This document shows positions 1-9,201 of a DNA stretch of 9,201 nucleotides, piece after piece. The stretch comes from Planctomycetales bacterium. Lineage in GTDB: Bacteria; Planctomycetota; Planctomycetia; Isosphaerales; Isosphaeraceae. How positions within the stretch are numbered: position 1 is the first letter of the stretch; each line of letters starts with the position of its first letter. The DNA is taken from NCBI GenBank assembly GCA_027435495.1, contig DAHZZC010000317.1, positions 1 to 9,201 on the forward strand, in the 5' to 3' direction. Both the position numbers and the translations under genes were made by a program. The notes under the pieces were generated by a model, which saw nothing but the letters and a program-made list of their open reading frames with translations, had not been told where the DNA came from and did no database searches.

Positions 1-1027
1 GTCGATCCGGATTCGGAACGGGCACGTTCCCGGACAGCCGGTGAGCTTCCCGCCGGTGCCGCCGGCGCCGGTGCGGGTGCTTTCGGAGTCGGTCCGGCTC
101 TGGCCGGGCGAGAATCCGGTGAGTATCGAGGCGGTGGATGACGCGGGGATTGTCGGTCGTCGCGCGGTGCTTGTGCGACTGCGTCCCGCCGTCGAGCCGC
201 CGGTGCCATCGCCGGCGGACGGGCCCCGGTTGCTGATCCGGTCGATTGGTGTCGAGGACTTCGCGGGTTCGGAGATTCGCCGGATCGAATACGCGGGCCG
301 CGATGCCGATGTGATTGCGGAGTTTCTGCGCGAGCGTGGTCGGTTGAACCGCTTCGATTCCTCGCGGATCGACCGCGAGGTCCGGGTCGCGCCGCACAAT
401 CCGGGGGCGAGCGCGCAGGGCATTCGCGAGGTTTTCGTCGACCTGAAGCAGCAGGCGATCGACGGCAAGATCCGGGCGGGCGATACCGTCTTCCTGATGC
501 TCGAATCGTACCTGCTCGATCTTGGGTCTGGTTCGATTTTGCTGGGTGCCGACGCCCGGCGACCGGGCGCCGCCGAGGCGGCCGTCGACACGCGAGGGAT
601 CACGGAGGATCTCCGCTATCTGGCCGATCGCGGGGCCCTGGTGCTGCTCTTCCTGGACGGCGTGCATGATCGGCTGCCGAGGCAGTCTCAGCGGAACCTG
701 ACCGACTGGGTCCGGGCGCTCCAGAAAATCGGAGTGATGGTGATGATCGCCTCGAAGCAGGAGAAGAGCGAGCGCGAGCGGGCCCAGCGGTTGAGCGTCT
801 TCGCCCGAGCGATCCAGGACTCGGTCACGATTCGAGGCGCCGGCCGCCGGCTGGAATCGCCGACGCTCGACGAGTTTCAGGGGGTGGTGATCCGGGAGGT
901 CGAGACGCTGACGGGCCGTCGGCAGAAGGCGGATTTCTACCCGCCGGAACACATCCAGCCGCGCCTGATCCGGATTTTCGAGCCGCAGCTCCGTCCGGCG
1001 GAAGGGCTGGCGGCGGCTGGCCGTTGA
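1..1027 (+). CDS. Caspase-like (peptidase C14 fold) protein lacking the catalytic dyad, C-terminal part; 5' end outside window
   Basis: The frame is open from base 2 to the TGA at 1025-1027 (341 codons visible). A GTG at 41 could be called a start, but it has no Shine-Dalgarno and the frame continues upstream, so I treat the gene as cut by the window edge. The first ~65 codons look like the Ig-like strand region (LWPGENPVSIEAVDDAG) that precedes caspase domains in WD40-caspase proteins. Next comes a C14-like fold: GVEDF and RIEYAGRDADVIAEFL match GVSDY and LRYAHRDAQALADFL in the neighbouring minus-strand protein. The catalytic His position (usual AGH) reads LES (Ser, codon 506-508). The Cys position (usual DAC) reads DGV (Val, codon 662-664). 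The p10-like helix (FARAIQD) and a tail with TGRRQ remain. It is therefore probably a pseudo-protease with a binding or regulatory role. It has no frameshift or internal stop, so it is not a decayed pseudogene. The upstream part may hold WD40 repeats, by analogy with its neighbour; this cannot be seen here. Confidence 0.82.
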   Translation, partial: SIRIRNGHVPGQPVSFPPVPPAPVRVLSESVRLWPGENPVSIEAVDDAGIVGRRAVLVRLRPAVEPPVPSPADGPRLLIRSIGVEDFAGSEIRRIEYAGRDADVIAEFLRERGRLNRFDSSRIDREVRVAPHNPGASAQGIREVFVDLKQQAIDGKIRAGDTVFLMLESYLLDLGSGSILLGADARRPGAAEAAVDTRGITEDLRYLADRGALVLLFLDGVHDRLPRQSQRNLTDWVRALQKIGVMVMIASKQEKSERERAQRLSVFARAIQDSVTIRGAGRRLESPTLDEFQGVVIREVETLTGRRQKADFYPPEHIQPRLIRIFEPQLRPAEGLAAAGR

Positions 1028-1030
1028 GTC

Positions 1031-4000
1031 TCAGGGTGCGGGTTGACGGACGCCTCTGGGCGACGGGATGAGCCGGAACGACGAGGCGTCGTCGACATCC
1101 GCGGCGATCGAGGCCGAGGGCTCTGGAGCGGGCGAACCGGCCTCGCCCCGGGTGGCGCCCTCGAACCTCTCGGCCAGCGCCGGGACAGTCAGGCGCGCGT
1201 AGCGTCGGAGCTCGTCGGCCTGGATCCAGCCGTCGCGGTCGAGGTCGGCGGTGGGGAACTCGTCGAAGATCGCCAGCCCCGCCGGCCGCCGGAGCCCGGA
1301 CTCGCCCAGGCCGCGAAGCAGGGAATAGGTGAGCAGTCCGTGCTCCAGGTCGCGCGGTTCGGCCTCGCGCTCGCCGCGTCGGGTGGCGAGGATGTACGAG
1401 GTCCGGGCCTTTTGAGCGGCCTCATCGGCCATCTGCTGGAAGGCTCGGCGGGCGACGGACCGGCTTCGGAGGTCGTCGAAGATGGCCTCGGCCTGGCAGG
1501 CGTCGATGATGACCAACCGCTGCAACGCCTCGACGGACGCGAGCTGGAAGTGAACGCCGAGATACGGCAGGACCGTGGGATCGTTCTGTCCGCGGGCCCG
1601 CGCGGCGTCGGATTCCGTCGGGCCGCGGAAGGCCAGCAGTTCGCTGGCGACCGCCGGTTGGGCGGGGAGGTCGGCGTCGTGAAGGAGCAGGCAGAACCGC
1701 CCGCGGCGGACGCTGGCGTGTCCCGCCAGGAAGACGACCACGGTATCCTCCGGCCGCCTGCGCACTCGTCGACGTAGCTCCTCGAAGGCGGTGTCCACCC
1801 TGGCGCGGCTGACCTCGGCGTTTGTCAGGACGATCGGCTCGGAGACCGAGGCGCCTTGCAGCCCCTCGCGGCCGAGGAAGTCGGCGAGGGCCTGGGCGTC
1901 GCGGTGGGCGTATCGGAGGGCCTGGGCCTTGTAGTCGCTCACGCCGAGCGCCAGGACGTGCAGCCGGCCGGGCGTTCGGGTGTTGCAGACGAGCTCGATC
2001 CGGTTGGAGATCGCGTCGGCCGTTCCGCCCGAGCCAAGCTGGTCGGGCGTTCGGGCGCCCATCGCGTAGACCTCGTTTCGGCCCTCGATCAGTCGGATGG
2101 TCGCCTCGCGATCGGGCCCGGAGTTTCGGAGCGAGCCGGCCAGGGGCGCTCCGTTGTGATAGAGCCGAAGGTCCGTCAGTCCGGCCGTGCTCGATCGGAT
2201 ACGGATCACGACCTCGCGCTGCCCGGTTGCGACGGGCGAGGCCGGCTCGATCACGAGCCTTGGGCCGTCGGGGGGACGGGGCTCGGCTGGCTTGACGGGC
2301 TCTCCTCGGCGTAGCGAGGCGGCCAGGTCATAGACGCGATACCGGTTGCCAAGCTGGTCGAACGTGGCGATCAGGCCGTCTCCCTCGCCGGGCCACCATC
2401 GGGGGTCGAGCCGCCAGGCGACCCGTCGCTCGGCGACGCGCGAGCCGTCGAAGATTCCGATGGGCGTGTAGGCGACCCACTGGCCGCCGTCGTCGAGGGT
2501 CGACAGGGTCAGGGAGAGCTCCCGACGTTCGAGGTCCCAGATGCGGACCGTGGAGTCAAGGCTGGCGCTGGCGAGCCACTTGCCGTCGGGCCAGAAGGCC
2601 AGCGCGGTGATCGTCTCGGTGTGATGGGGGCGAATTCTCCTCTCGCCGTGGAGTGTCGCCAGGGGGGTTGTCTGGCCTGGGTGATCGGCCTCGATCAGCG
2701 TGATCCGAGGGTGATCGCCGGCCGCGGCCAGCCACTTGCCGTCGGGCGAGAAGGCGACCGCGCGGACCTCGCCGCCGAGGTTGCCGAGCGGGCTCGGCCG
2801 GTCGGCGCCGGGGCGCCAGAGCTCGAGCGTTCCATCGACCCGTCCAAGAGCCAGGGATCCGGCCTCGCGGGGCGACCAGGCCGCCGCCAGGATCGGCTGG
2901 GGCGGCTCCGGGCCGGGCGCGGGGGGAATCTCCCTCGGACGGCCGGGAAGGCCGCCGTCGAGCTTCCAGATCCGGACAAGGCCGTCGTCTCCGGCCGTGA
3001 GGAGCGAGCGGTCGTCGTCGGCGAACCGGACGACCCGGACCTTGTCCCCCTCGTACCGGATCGTCTGGACCAGGGCGCCGGTGCGGACGTCCCAGACGCA
3101 GGCGAGCGGTCCATCGTCGCTCCCGGCGGCGATTCGTCGGCCGTCGCGAGCGATCGCGAGCGTGGTAAAGGCCCAGGCAGTCTCGCCTCGGCCGTCCTCG
3201 GCGAGCGGCCGGCGGAACCGGACGGCGGCGCGCTCGAGCGTACCGGCGTCGTGGAGGACGACGTTGCCGCGGTCGTCGAGCAGGACGAGGCGGCCGTCGG
3301 GGAGGAAGCCGCCGCCCTGGAGGAACGAGCCGGGGATGGGCCGCGTCCCTCGTTCCTCGCCGAACCGCCAGAGACTCGCACGGCCAGGGGAGCGCCGGAG
3401 GCCGTTCGTGGTGACCTGGAGCAGGCTCTGGCCGTCGGGCGAGACCGAAAGATGGCCGAGCCGTCCGTCGGACGCCGGGATCGCGGGCCGGGGATCGCCG
3501 CCCGGCACCCGCCAGGCGCGGACCTGTCCGCTGCCGTCGCCGACGGCCAAAACGTCGCCGCCCGGCGCGAACGCGAGCGAGAGCCCGTCACCGGCGATCT
3601 TCTGGCCCAGGTCGATTGGCAAGGCTCGGCCATCGTCGCCGATTTCCCAGGCGAGGACGGTGCCTTGCCGGCCGCAGGCCGCGACGCGACGGCCGTCGGG
3701 CGAGGCGGCGACCTGCTCAACCGGCTCGCCCAGCGCTAGCTCCGAATCCGCCCGACCAGCGCCGGCGAGCAACCAGACCGACCGGCCGGCGGCGGCCATC
3801 AGCCAGAGCGGCTGGATCGAGAGCCGGCCGACCGCGCCGCCGGGAAGCTTTCGATCGGGTTGGGTCCGTTCACCCCGGGAATCGCACTCGACGACTCGCC
3901 CCGAGTCGGTCCCGATTGCGAGGCGATTGCCATCGGGCGCGAGGCCAAGGGCGGTGATTCGATCGGGCGGTCCATCTTTCGGCGACGGCGTGGGGAACTC

Positions 4001-5485
4001 GCGGCGGACCTTTCCCTTCAGATCGCAGAGGCGGATCGTCTCCCGGTCGTTCGCGTCGCGAAGGGCCAGCGCGAAGGCGACCTCGCCGGGCCTCGCCGCG
4101 GCGGAGAGCAGGAAGCCGCCCGACTCGGCGGCCGGCGGCAGCGCGTTGAGCCGCCCGGCCTCCGGCTCTGCGAGCCAGACGGCGCATCGACCGTTCAGCT
4201 CGTCGAGCGTCGCCGCGTGGCGGCCATCGGCCAGCGCCGCGACCTGCGAGACCGGGCCGGTGTGCTGGGGACGTCCCGTCCAGACAAGGCGTGTCTCGGT
4301 CGTCGCGTCGAAGCAAAGGACGTCTCCCTTGCCTCCTCCGGCGAAGAGCAGCCGGCCGTCACCGCCGAGATCCACTCCGTGATAACCGTTGCTCGTCCAC
4401 GGGATGACCTGGAGCAGGAACACGTCGGAAGCCCGCCAGATCCGGATCGTCGAATCGAGAGACGATGTGATCATGTGTCCGCCGTCGCTGCGGAAGACGA
4501 TCCCGGTGACCCGATCGGCATGCCCGCGCTGGAGGAGCGGGTCAACGGGCGGCGGCGTCAGGCGGACGCTGGCCGGCCAGAGCGAGAGGCCCGGCGCGAA
4601 GGTTCCGAGCGTCCGGAATCCCTGGCTGGCGAGCGTGGGGTCGCGTCGGAGGCGATGCAGGGCCGCGTGAAGGCCGAGTTTCTCGCCGTTTCGGGTGCCG
4701 AGGGCCCGGAGCAGGGCGGAGGTGAGGAGTCCCTGACCGTCGGTGGTCTCGCCGGCCGTGTGGTCGGTCGCGGCCATCCAGGCGGTGACGCCCGGCCATC
4801 CGGCGAGACTCTCAAGGAGTCGGGTTCTCCGGTCGGGCGGGACCTCCCGGCGCAGGCCGTCAAGCAGGGGCGGCCGGATGCGGCCGGACGGCGAGGTATC
4901 GAGGAGGCAGACGACCGAGACGCCGGTGCGGGCCAGCCGGTCGATGGCCTCGCCTGGCCGCCACCACGATTCCTCGTGGTCCTGAACGCCGTCCCAGGGG
5001 ATGAGGCCATCGCGTGGCGGTTTGCCGTCGTCGGTCGCGGGGAGGCTGACCGACTGACCCGCGAAGAAGAGCAGGGCGACATCGCCCGGCCTGGCCTTCG
5101 CGGCGAGCCCCTCGGAGATCGCCCGGTCGAGCTCGAGCCTGGTGGGTTGGCGTGGCGTTGGGCGGAGGGCTGGGTTGCGGAACGGGACCGGTTCGGAGGG
5201 CTCGCGATCGATCAGCAGGCGGACGTGATCGAGGGTCCATCCGGCCTCCTCGATGAGCCAGCGGGCCATCGCGATCGCGTCGCGGGCGGCTCCCCGGCAC
5301 CTGGGGAAGCGGGCCTCGTCTTCATAGCGTTCGATGCCGACCAGTACCGCCCAGACCCGGGGCGGGCCTGTTGCGTTGGCCGGTCCCTCGGCGGCCGGTG
5401 ATCGGCCGACGACCGAGGCCAGGATGATCGGGACGAGGGCCGTCCATCGGGAGCGGGCCGCGAGCCATCGCCGCAAGGTCTTCAT
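1031..5485 (-). CDS. Exported caspase-like / WD40 / Ig-like / caspase (C14) fusion protein, 1484 aa
   Basis: Domains in order: signal peptide (1-32); degenerate C14 fold (~43-305) with Gln144 in FAGQS where His is expected and Ser198 in DTSPSG where Cys is expected; about 15 WD40-like blades (~318-984) with SPDG and RIWDL signatures; the linker typical of bacterial WD40-caspases (GGQWVAYTPIGIFDGS, ~1000-1015); an Ig-like sandwich (~1076-1166); and a second C14 domain (~1172-1440) with an intact dyad, His1256 in FLAGH and Cys1330 in IIDACQAE. An EF-hand loop lies at 1414-1425. The intact domain should be a cysteine endopeptidase of the clan CD metacaspase/orthocaspase type, which normally cleaves after Arg/Lys; the real substrate is unknown. 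The ATG at 5485 directly follows the kinase stop codon, with GGGAGA 8 nt upstream, so translation is probably coupled to the kinase. The gene ends 3 bp from a convergent gene for a dyad-less paralogue. The export signal places the protein outside the cytoplasm. Domain identities are solid; the regulatory role is inferred. Confidence 0.93.
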   Translation of the reverse strand: MKTLRRWLAARSRWTALVPIILASVVGRSPAAEGPANATGPPRVWAVLVGIERYEDEARFPRCRGAARDAIAMARWLIEEAGWTLDHVRLLIDREPSEPVPFRNPALRPTPRQPTRLELDRAISEGLAAKARPGDVALLFFAGQSVSLPATDDGKPPRDGLIPWDGVQDHEESWWRPGEAIDRLARTGVSVVCLLDTSPSGRIRPPLLDGLRREVPPDRRTRLLESLAGWPGVTAWMAATDHTAGETTDGQGLLTSALLRALGTRNGEKLGLHAALHRLRRDPTLASQGFRTLGTFAPGLSLWPASVRLTPPPVDPLLQRGHADRVTGIVFRSDGGHMITSSLDSTIRIWRASDVFLLQVIPWTSNGYHGVDLGGDGRLLFAGGGKGDVLCFDATTETRLVWTGRPQHTGPVSQVAALADGRHAATLDELNGRCAVWLAEPEAGRLNALPPAAESGGFLLSAAARPGEVAFALALRDANDRETIRLCDLKGKVRREFPTPSPKDGPPDRITALGLAPDGNRLAIGTDSGRVVECDSRGERTQPDRKLPGGAVGRLSIQPLWLMAAAGRSVWLLAGAGRADSELALGEPVEQVAASPDGRRVAACGRQGTVLAWEIGDDGRALPIDLGQKIAGDGLSLAFAPGGDVLAVGDGSGQVRAWRVPGGDPRPAIPASDGRLGHLSVSPDGQSLLQVTTNGLRRSPGRASLWRFGEERGTRPIPGSFLQGGGFLPDGRLVLLDDRGNVVLHDAGTLERAAVRFRRPLAEDGRGETAWAFTTLAIARDGRRIAAGSDDGPLACVWDVRTGALVQTIRYEGDKVRVVRFADDDRSLLTAGDDGLVRIWKLDGGLPGRPREIPPAPGPEPPQPILAAAWSPREAGSLALGRVDGTLELWRPGADRPSPLGNLGGEVRAVAFSPDGKWLAAAGDHPRITLIEADHPGQTTPLATLHGERRIRPHHTETITALAFWPDGKWLASASLDSTVRIWDLERRELSLTLSTLDDGGQWVAYTPIGIFDGSRVAERRVAWRLDPRWWPGEGDGLIATFDQLGNRYRVYDLAASLRRGEPVKPAEPRPPDGPRLVIEPASPVATGQREVVIRIRSSTAGLTDLRLYHNGAPLAGSLRNSGPDREATIRLIEGRNEVYAMGARTPDQLGSGGTADAISNRIELVCNTRTPGRLHVLALGVSDYKAQALRYAHRDAQALADFLGREGLQGASVSEPIVLTNAEVSRARVDTAFEELRRRVRRRPEDTVVVFLAGHASVRRGRFCLLLHDADLPAQPAVASELLAFRGPTESDAARARGQNDPTVLPYLGVHFQLASVEALQRLVIIDACQAEAIFDDLRSRSVARRAFQQMADEAAQKARTSYILATRRGEREAEPRDLEHGLLTYSLLRGLGESGLRRPAGLAIFDEFPTADLDRDGWIQADELRRYARLTVPALAERFEGATRGEAGSPAPEPSASIAADVDDASSFRLIPSPRGVRQPAP
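1211..1246 (-). other. EF-hand type calcium-binding loop in the C-terminal caspase domain
   Basis: Residues 1414-1425 read DLDRDGWIQADE. This fits the 12-residue EF-hand loop exactly: Asp at 1, 3 and 5, Gly at 6, Ile at 8 and Glu at 12. Many bacterial C14 proteins carry a looser version here, before the EL..Y helix. The dyad-less plus-strand paralogue and the N-terminal degenerate domain lack it. Ca2+ binding is inferred from the motif. Confidence 0.75.
2534..4534 (-). repeat. WD40 repeat array in the caspase fusion protein (about 15 blades)
   Basis: Residues ~318-984. Counting by eye, blade-like units end near 350, 393, 437, 488, 534, 574, 614, 659, 707, 746, 800, 841, 891, 931 and 984. The best-conserved are the first (GHADRVTGIVFRSDG...STIRIW) and the last (HTETITALAFWPDG...STVRIWDL). 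The middle ones keep only SPDG-like turns or a terminal W/D pair. The count would suit two adjacent seven- or eight-bladed propellers. This is a protein-level repeat; at the DNA level only short codons for PDG recur, so there is no sign of recent tandem duplication. WD40 propellers are protein-interaction scaffolds, so this part probably senses or recruits partners. Confidence 0.88.
5390..5485 (-). other. Sec-type signal peptide of the caspase/WD40 protein
   Basis: Residues 1-32. The n-region is basic (MKTLRRWLAARSR), the hydrophobic core is TALVPIILASVV, and a small-residue stretch SPAA precedes EG, giving a plausible signal peptidase I site after Ala31 or Ala32. There is no lipobox cysteine, so a lipoprotein is unlikely. 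An uncleaved anchor is possible, because the n-region is long and the core is only about 12-14 residues. Confidence 0.7.
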
Positions 5486-7882
<2,397 letters not shown>

Positions 7883-7888
7883 CGTGCG

Positions 7889-7894
7889 TCTCCT
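7889..7894 (-). promoter_or_regulatory. Shine-Dalgarno deciding the kinase start
   Basis: AGGAGA on the minus strand, 6 nt before the ATG at 7882 and wholly inside the 20-bp gap after the upstream stop (TAG, 7905-7903). This is the strongest ribosome-binding match seen in the window. It supports 7882 over the in-frame ATG at 7921, whose upstream sequence (GGTGAATCTCTCGA) has no comparable site. Confidence 0.8.
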
Positions 7895-7902
7895 GGGCCG
7901 TC

Positions 7903-9201
7903 CTAGTTCGCGGTCCGCCATTCGAGAGATTCACCCGCGATCCTCGGCTTCCATTCGATCGGCCCCGTCACGTTCGTGGTCGGTTGATAGAACTCGATGG
8001 TGTTGCCCGGCCAGATCCAGGGCCGGTCCTGCCCCGCGCCCGTCAGGAGGTTCGGCGGCATCAGGTTGGCGGCCCGGAACTCGCAACCGAGGTCGCCCGC
8101 CGGGATCGGCTCGGTGACCGGATCGCTCTCCTTGCGGCGCATCTTGACGAGGAAGCAGGGCTCCGTCCGCGGCTGGCCGTTTTGCTGGAATGTGTAATTT
8201 GGGTCGTGACGTGTTGTGATATCGATGTAAGAAGAGAGGAGGACTTCCTTGAAGAGGACATTGAATGCGGGGAGTTCACCCTGGGCCTGGAGGTCGGCGA
8301 GCTTGATTCGGAGATGGGGACGGCCGTTTGGAGCGTCGGAGGCTCGAACGCGGCCCCAGAAGATCCGGACGGGGACCCCCGGCGCGAGTGGCTGCCGCTC
8401 GACGGGCGGGAAGGTTTCGGCCTCCTGCTGGGTCATGTCGTCGACGAGGAAGTGGCGGCCGGTGACGATCATCGGGCGTGGGGTCTGGTTCACGACCTCG
8501 ATGATGTAGTCGAGTTCCTTTCCCTTGTGGAAGAAGCCCTCGCCGGGGTGGTTTCGGAACTGGTCCGGGATGGTCCGATTGATGTTGGGATACTTTTCGC
8601 GAAGCCTGTCCGGGTCCTGGAGGATCCGGATGGCGACGCGGTCGCCGATCTTGCGGGGCCGGATGTCGACCCGGGCGGGCTCGGCGAGGTTGGACCGCCC
8701 ACGATAGAAGAGTCGGGCGACGACCGGGACGGTCTCGGAAAGGCCGGAGAGTGGGACGTTGTCGATCTGGGCGATTGTGAAGGAGAGGCTCCGGCGGGCC
8801 GCCAGCTCGACGGGGAGGCGGACCAGGCCGCCGGGGACCTCGGCGAGCGGTCGGTCATTGGCGGTCAGCCCCTCGGCGCTGCCGGCGAGGCCGACGAAGG
8901 CCTGACCGGGCGGGAGGGCCGGTCGATCGGCCGGAGTGCCCGGGGCGGCGGCGAGGTCGACACGGAACTCGGTCTTCCAGTCCTTCTGGCGGATGGTGAC
9001 AGGGCCCGAGGAGACGACGGAGACGACCAGGCCGGCGGGTGCGGCCAGGGGCGGCGTTCGCTCGATCCCGAGGGTGGTTTTCAGGTCGTCGACGATTGCG
9101 GCGAGGGAGCGGAGGGCGCGATCCTCGGCGTTGTCGAGGCGGAGTCGGGCCAGGTGGAAGGTCAGGCCAGCGCAGTCTGCCAGTCGCTCGAGATCGTGGG
9201 A
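7903..9201 (-). CDS. Protein of unknown function, first gene of the kinase-caspase transcript; 5' end outside window
   Basis: The minus-strand frame ending with TAG at 7905-7903 stays open through the right edge (432 codons visible). A GTG at 8493 would give only 196 residues, but it has no convincing Shine-Dalgarno. The codons upstream of it read as ordinary protein (for example VPVVARLFYRGRSN and NRTIPDQFRNHPGEGFFHKG) with the same G/C-ending codon use, so I take the longer frame. The visible part starts with a leucine-rich helical stretch (around LRSLAAIVDDLKTTLG). It continues with alternating hydrophobic patterns suggesting several beta-sandwich units (GLVVSVVSSGPVTI, LSFTIAQIDNVPLSG, GKELDYIIEVVNQT). 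It ends with an aromatic-rich region (RPWIWPGNTIEFYQPT). No membrane segment or known catalytic motif is visible. I do not recognise the family. Position and spacing (20 bp before the kinase gene) imply co-expression with the kinase and caspase. Confidence 0.75.
   Translation of the reverse strand, partial: SHDLERLADCAGLTFHLARLRLDNAEDRALRSLAAIVDDLKTTLGIERTPPLAAPAGLVVSVVSSGPVTIRQKDWKTEFRVDLAAAPGTPADRPALPPGQAFVGLAGSAEGLTANDRPLAEVPGGLVRLPVELAARRSLSFTIAQIDNVPLSGLSETVPVVARLFYRGRSNLAEPARVDIRPRKIGDRVAIRILQDPDRLREKYPNINRTIPDQFRNHPGEGFFHKGKELDYIIEVVNQTPRPMIVTGRHFLVDDMTQQEAETFPPVERQPLAPGVPVRIFWGRVRASDAPNGRPHLRIKLADLQAQGELPAFNVLFKEVLLSSYIDITTRHDPNYTFQQNGQPRTEPCFLVKMRRKESDPVTEPIPAGDLGCEFRAANLMPPNLLTGAGQDRPWIWPGNTIEFYQPTTNVTGPIEWKPRIAGESLEWRTAN

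Noticed and set aside
41..43. GTG as the start of the plus-strand gene
   Set aside because: No Shine-Dalgarno precedes it, the frame is open to the window edge, and it would start in the middle of an Ig-like region.
2585..3710. Recurring short DNA word gccgtcggg
   Set aside because: It encodes the PDG turn of successive WD40 blades on the minus strand. It has no regular spacing beyond the protein repeat, so it is neither a CRISPR nor a regulatory repeat.
2736..4382. 548-codon plus-strand open frame (and others at 2621-3739 and 3860-5401) opposite the WD40 region
   Set aside because: These are Ser/Arg/Pro- or Gly/Glu-rich translations lacking any recognisable fold. The minus strand carries clear WD40 repeats. 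They are explained by few stop codons in GC-rich DNA.
7919..7921. ATG at 7921 as kinase start
   Set aside because: It overlaps the upstream gene by 19 bp and lacks a ribosome site. The ATG at 7882 has AGGAGA 6 nt upstream.
8491..8493. GTG at 8493 as start of the unknown protein
   Set aside because: The frame upstream remains open and protein-like to the right edge, and there is no convincing Shine-Dalgarno.

Overview
The window is GC-rich, almost wholly coding, and looks like chromosomal DNA of a Planctomycetota bacterium, probably of the Isosphaeraceae type. That is an inference from three things: very high G+C with strong G/C third positions, a secreted WD40-caspase protein, and a Ser/Thr kinase fused to a formylglycine-generating-enzyme-like (FGE/SUMF1) domain. 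Gene families of this kind are abundant in that phylum. No rRNA, tRNA, CRISPR array, insertion sequence or phage gene is visible.

Layout. A plus-strand gene enters from the left edge and ends at 1027. It encodes the C-terminal part of a caspase-like (peptidase C14) protein that has lost both catalytic residues. Three bases further on, the minus-strand block begins (read right to left). It holds three tightly packed genes: (i) a protein of unknown function that continues past the right edge (9201 to 7903); (ii) a membrane-anchored Ser/Thr kinase with an extracytoplasmic FGE-like domain (7882 to 5486); (iii) a 1484-residue exported protein with caspase-like, WD40, Ig-like and caspase regions (5485 to 1031). 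The gaps are 20 bp between (i) and (ii), and 0 bp between (ii) and (iii), where TAA is followed directly by ATG. These three almost certainly share a transcript whose promoter lies beyond the right edge.

Biological reading. The window holds three caspase folds, and only one (the C-terminal domain of the large protein) keeps the His/Cys dyad. The large protein's N-terminal fold has Gln and Ser in those places, and the plus-strand paralogue has Ser and Val. The only intact domain also carries a canonical EF-hand calcium loop and about 20 extra residues between His and Cys. Combined with a transmembrane kinase, this suggests a signalling module in which pseudo-protease domains and propellers regulate one active caspase. 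That functional link is inference; the residue losses, gene packing and domain order are read directly from the sequence.

There is no gene-free stretch longer than about 20 bp, so no promoter, terminator or intergenic RNA could be assigned inside the window.
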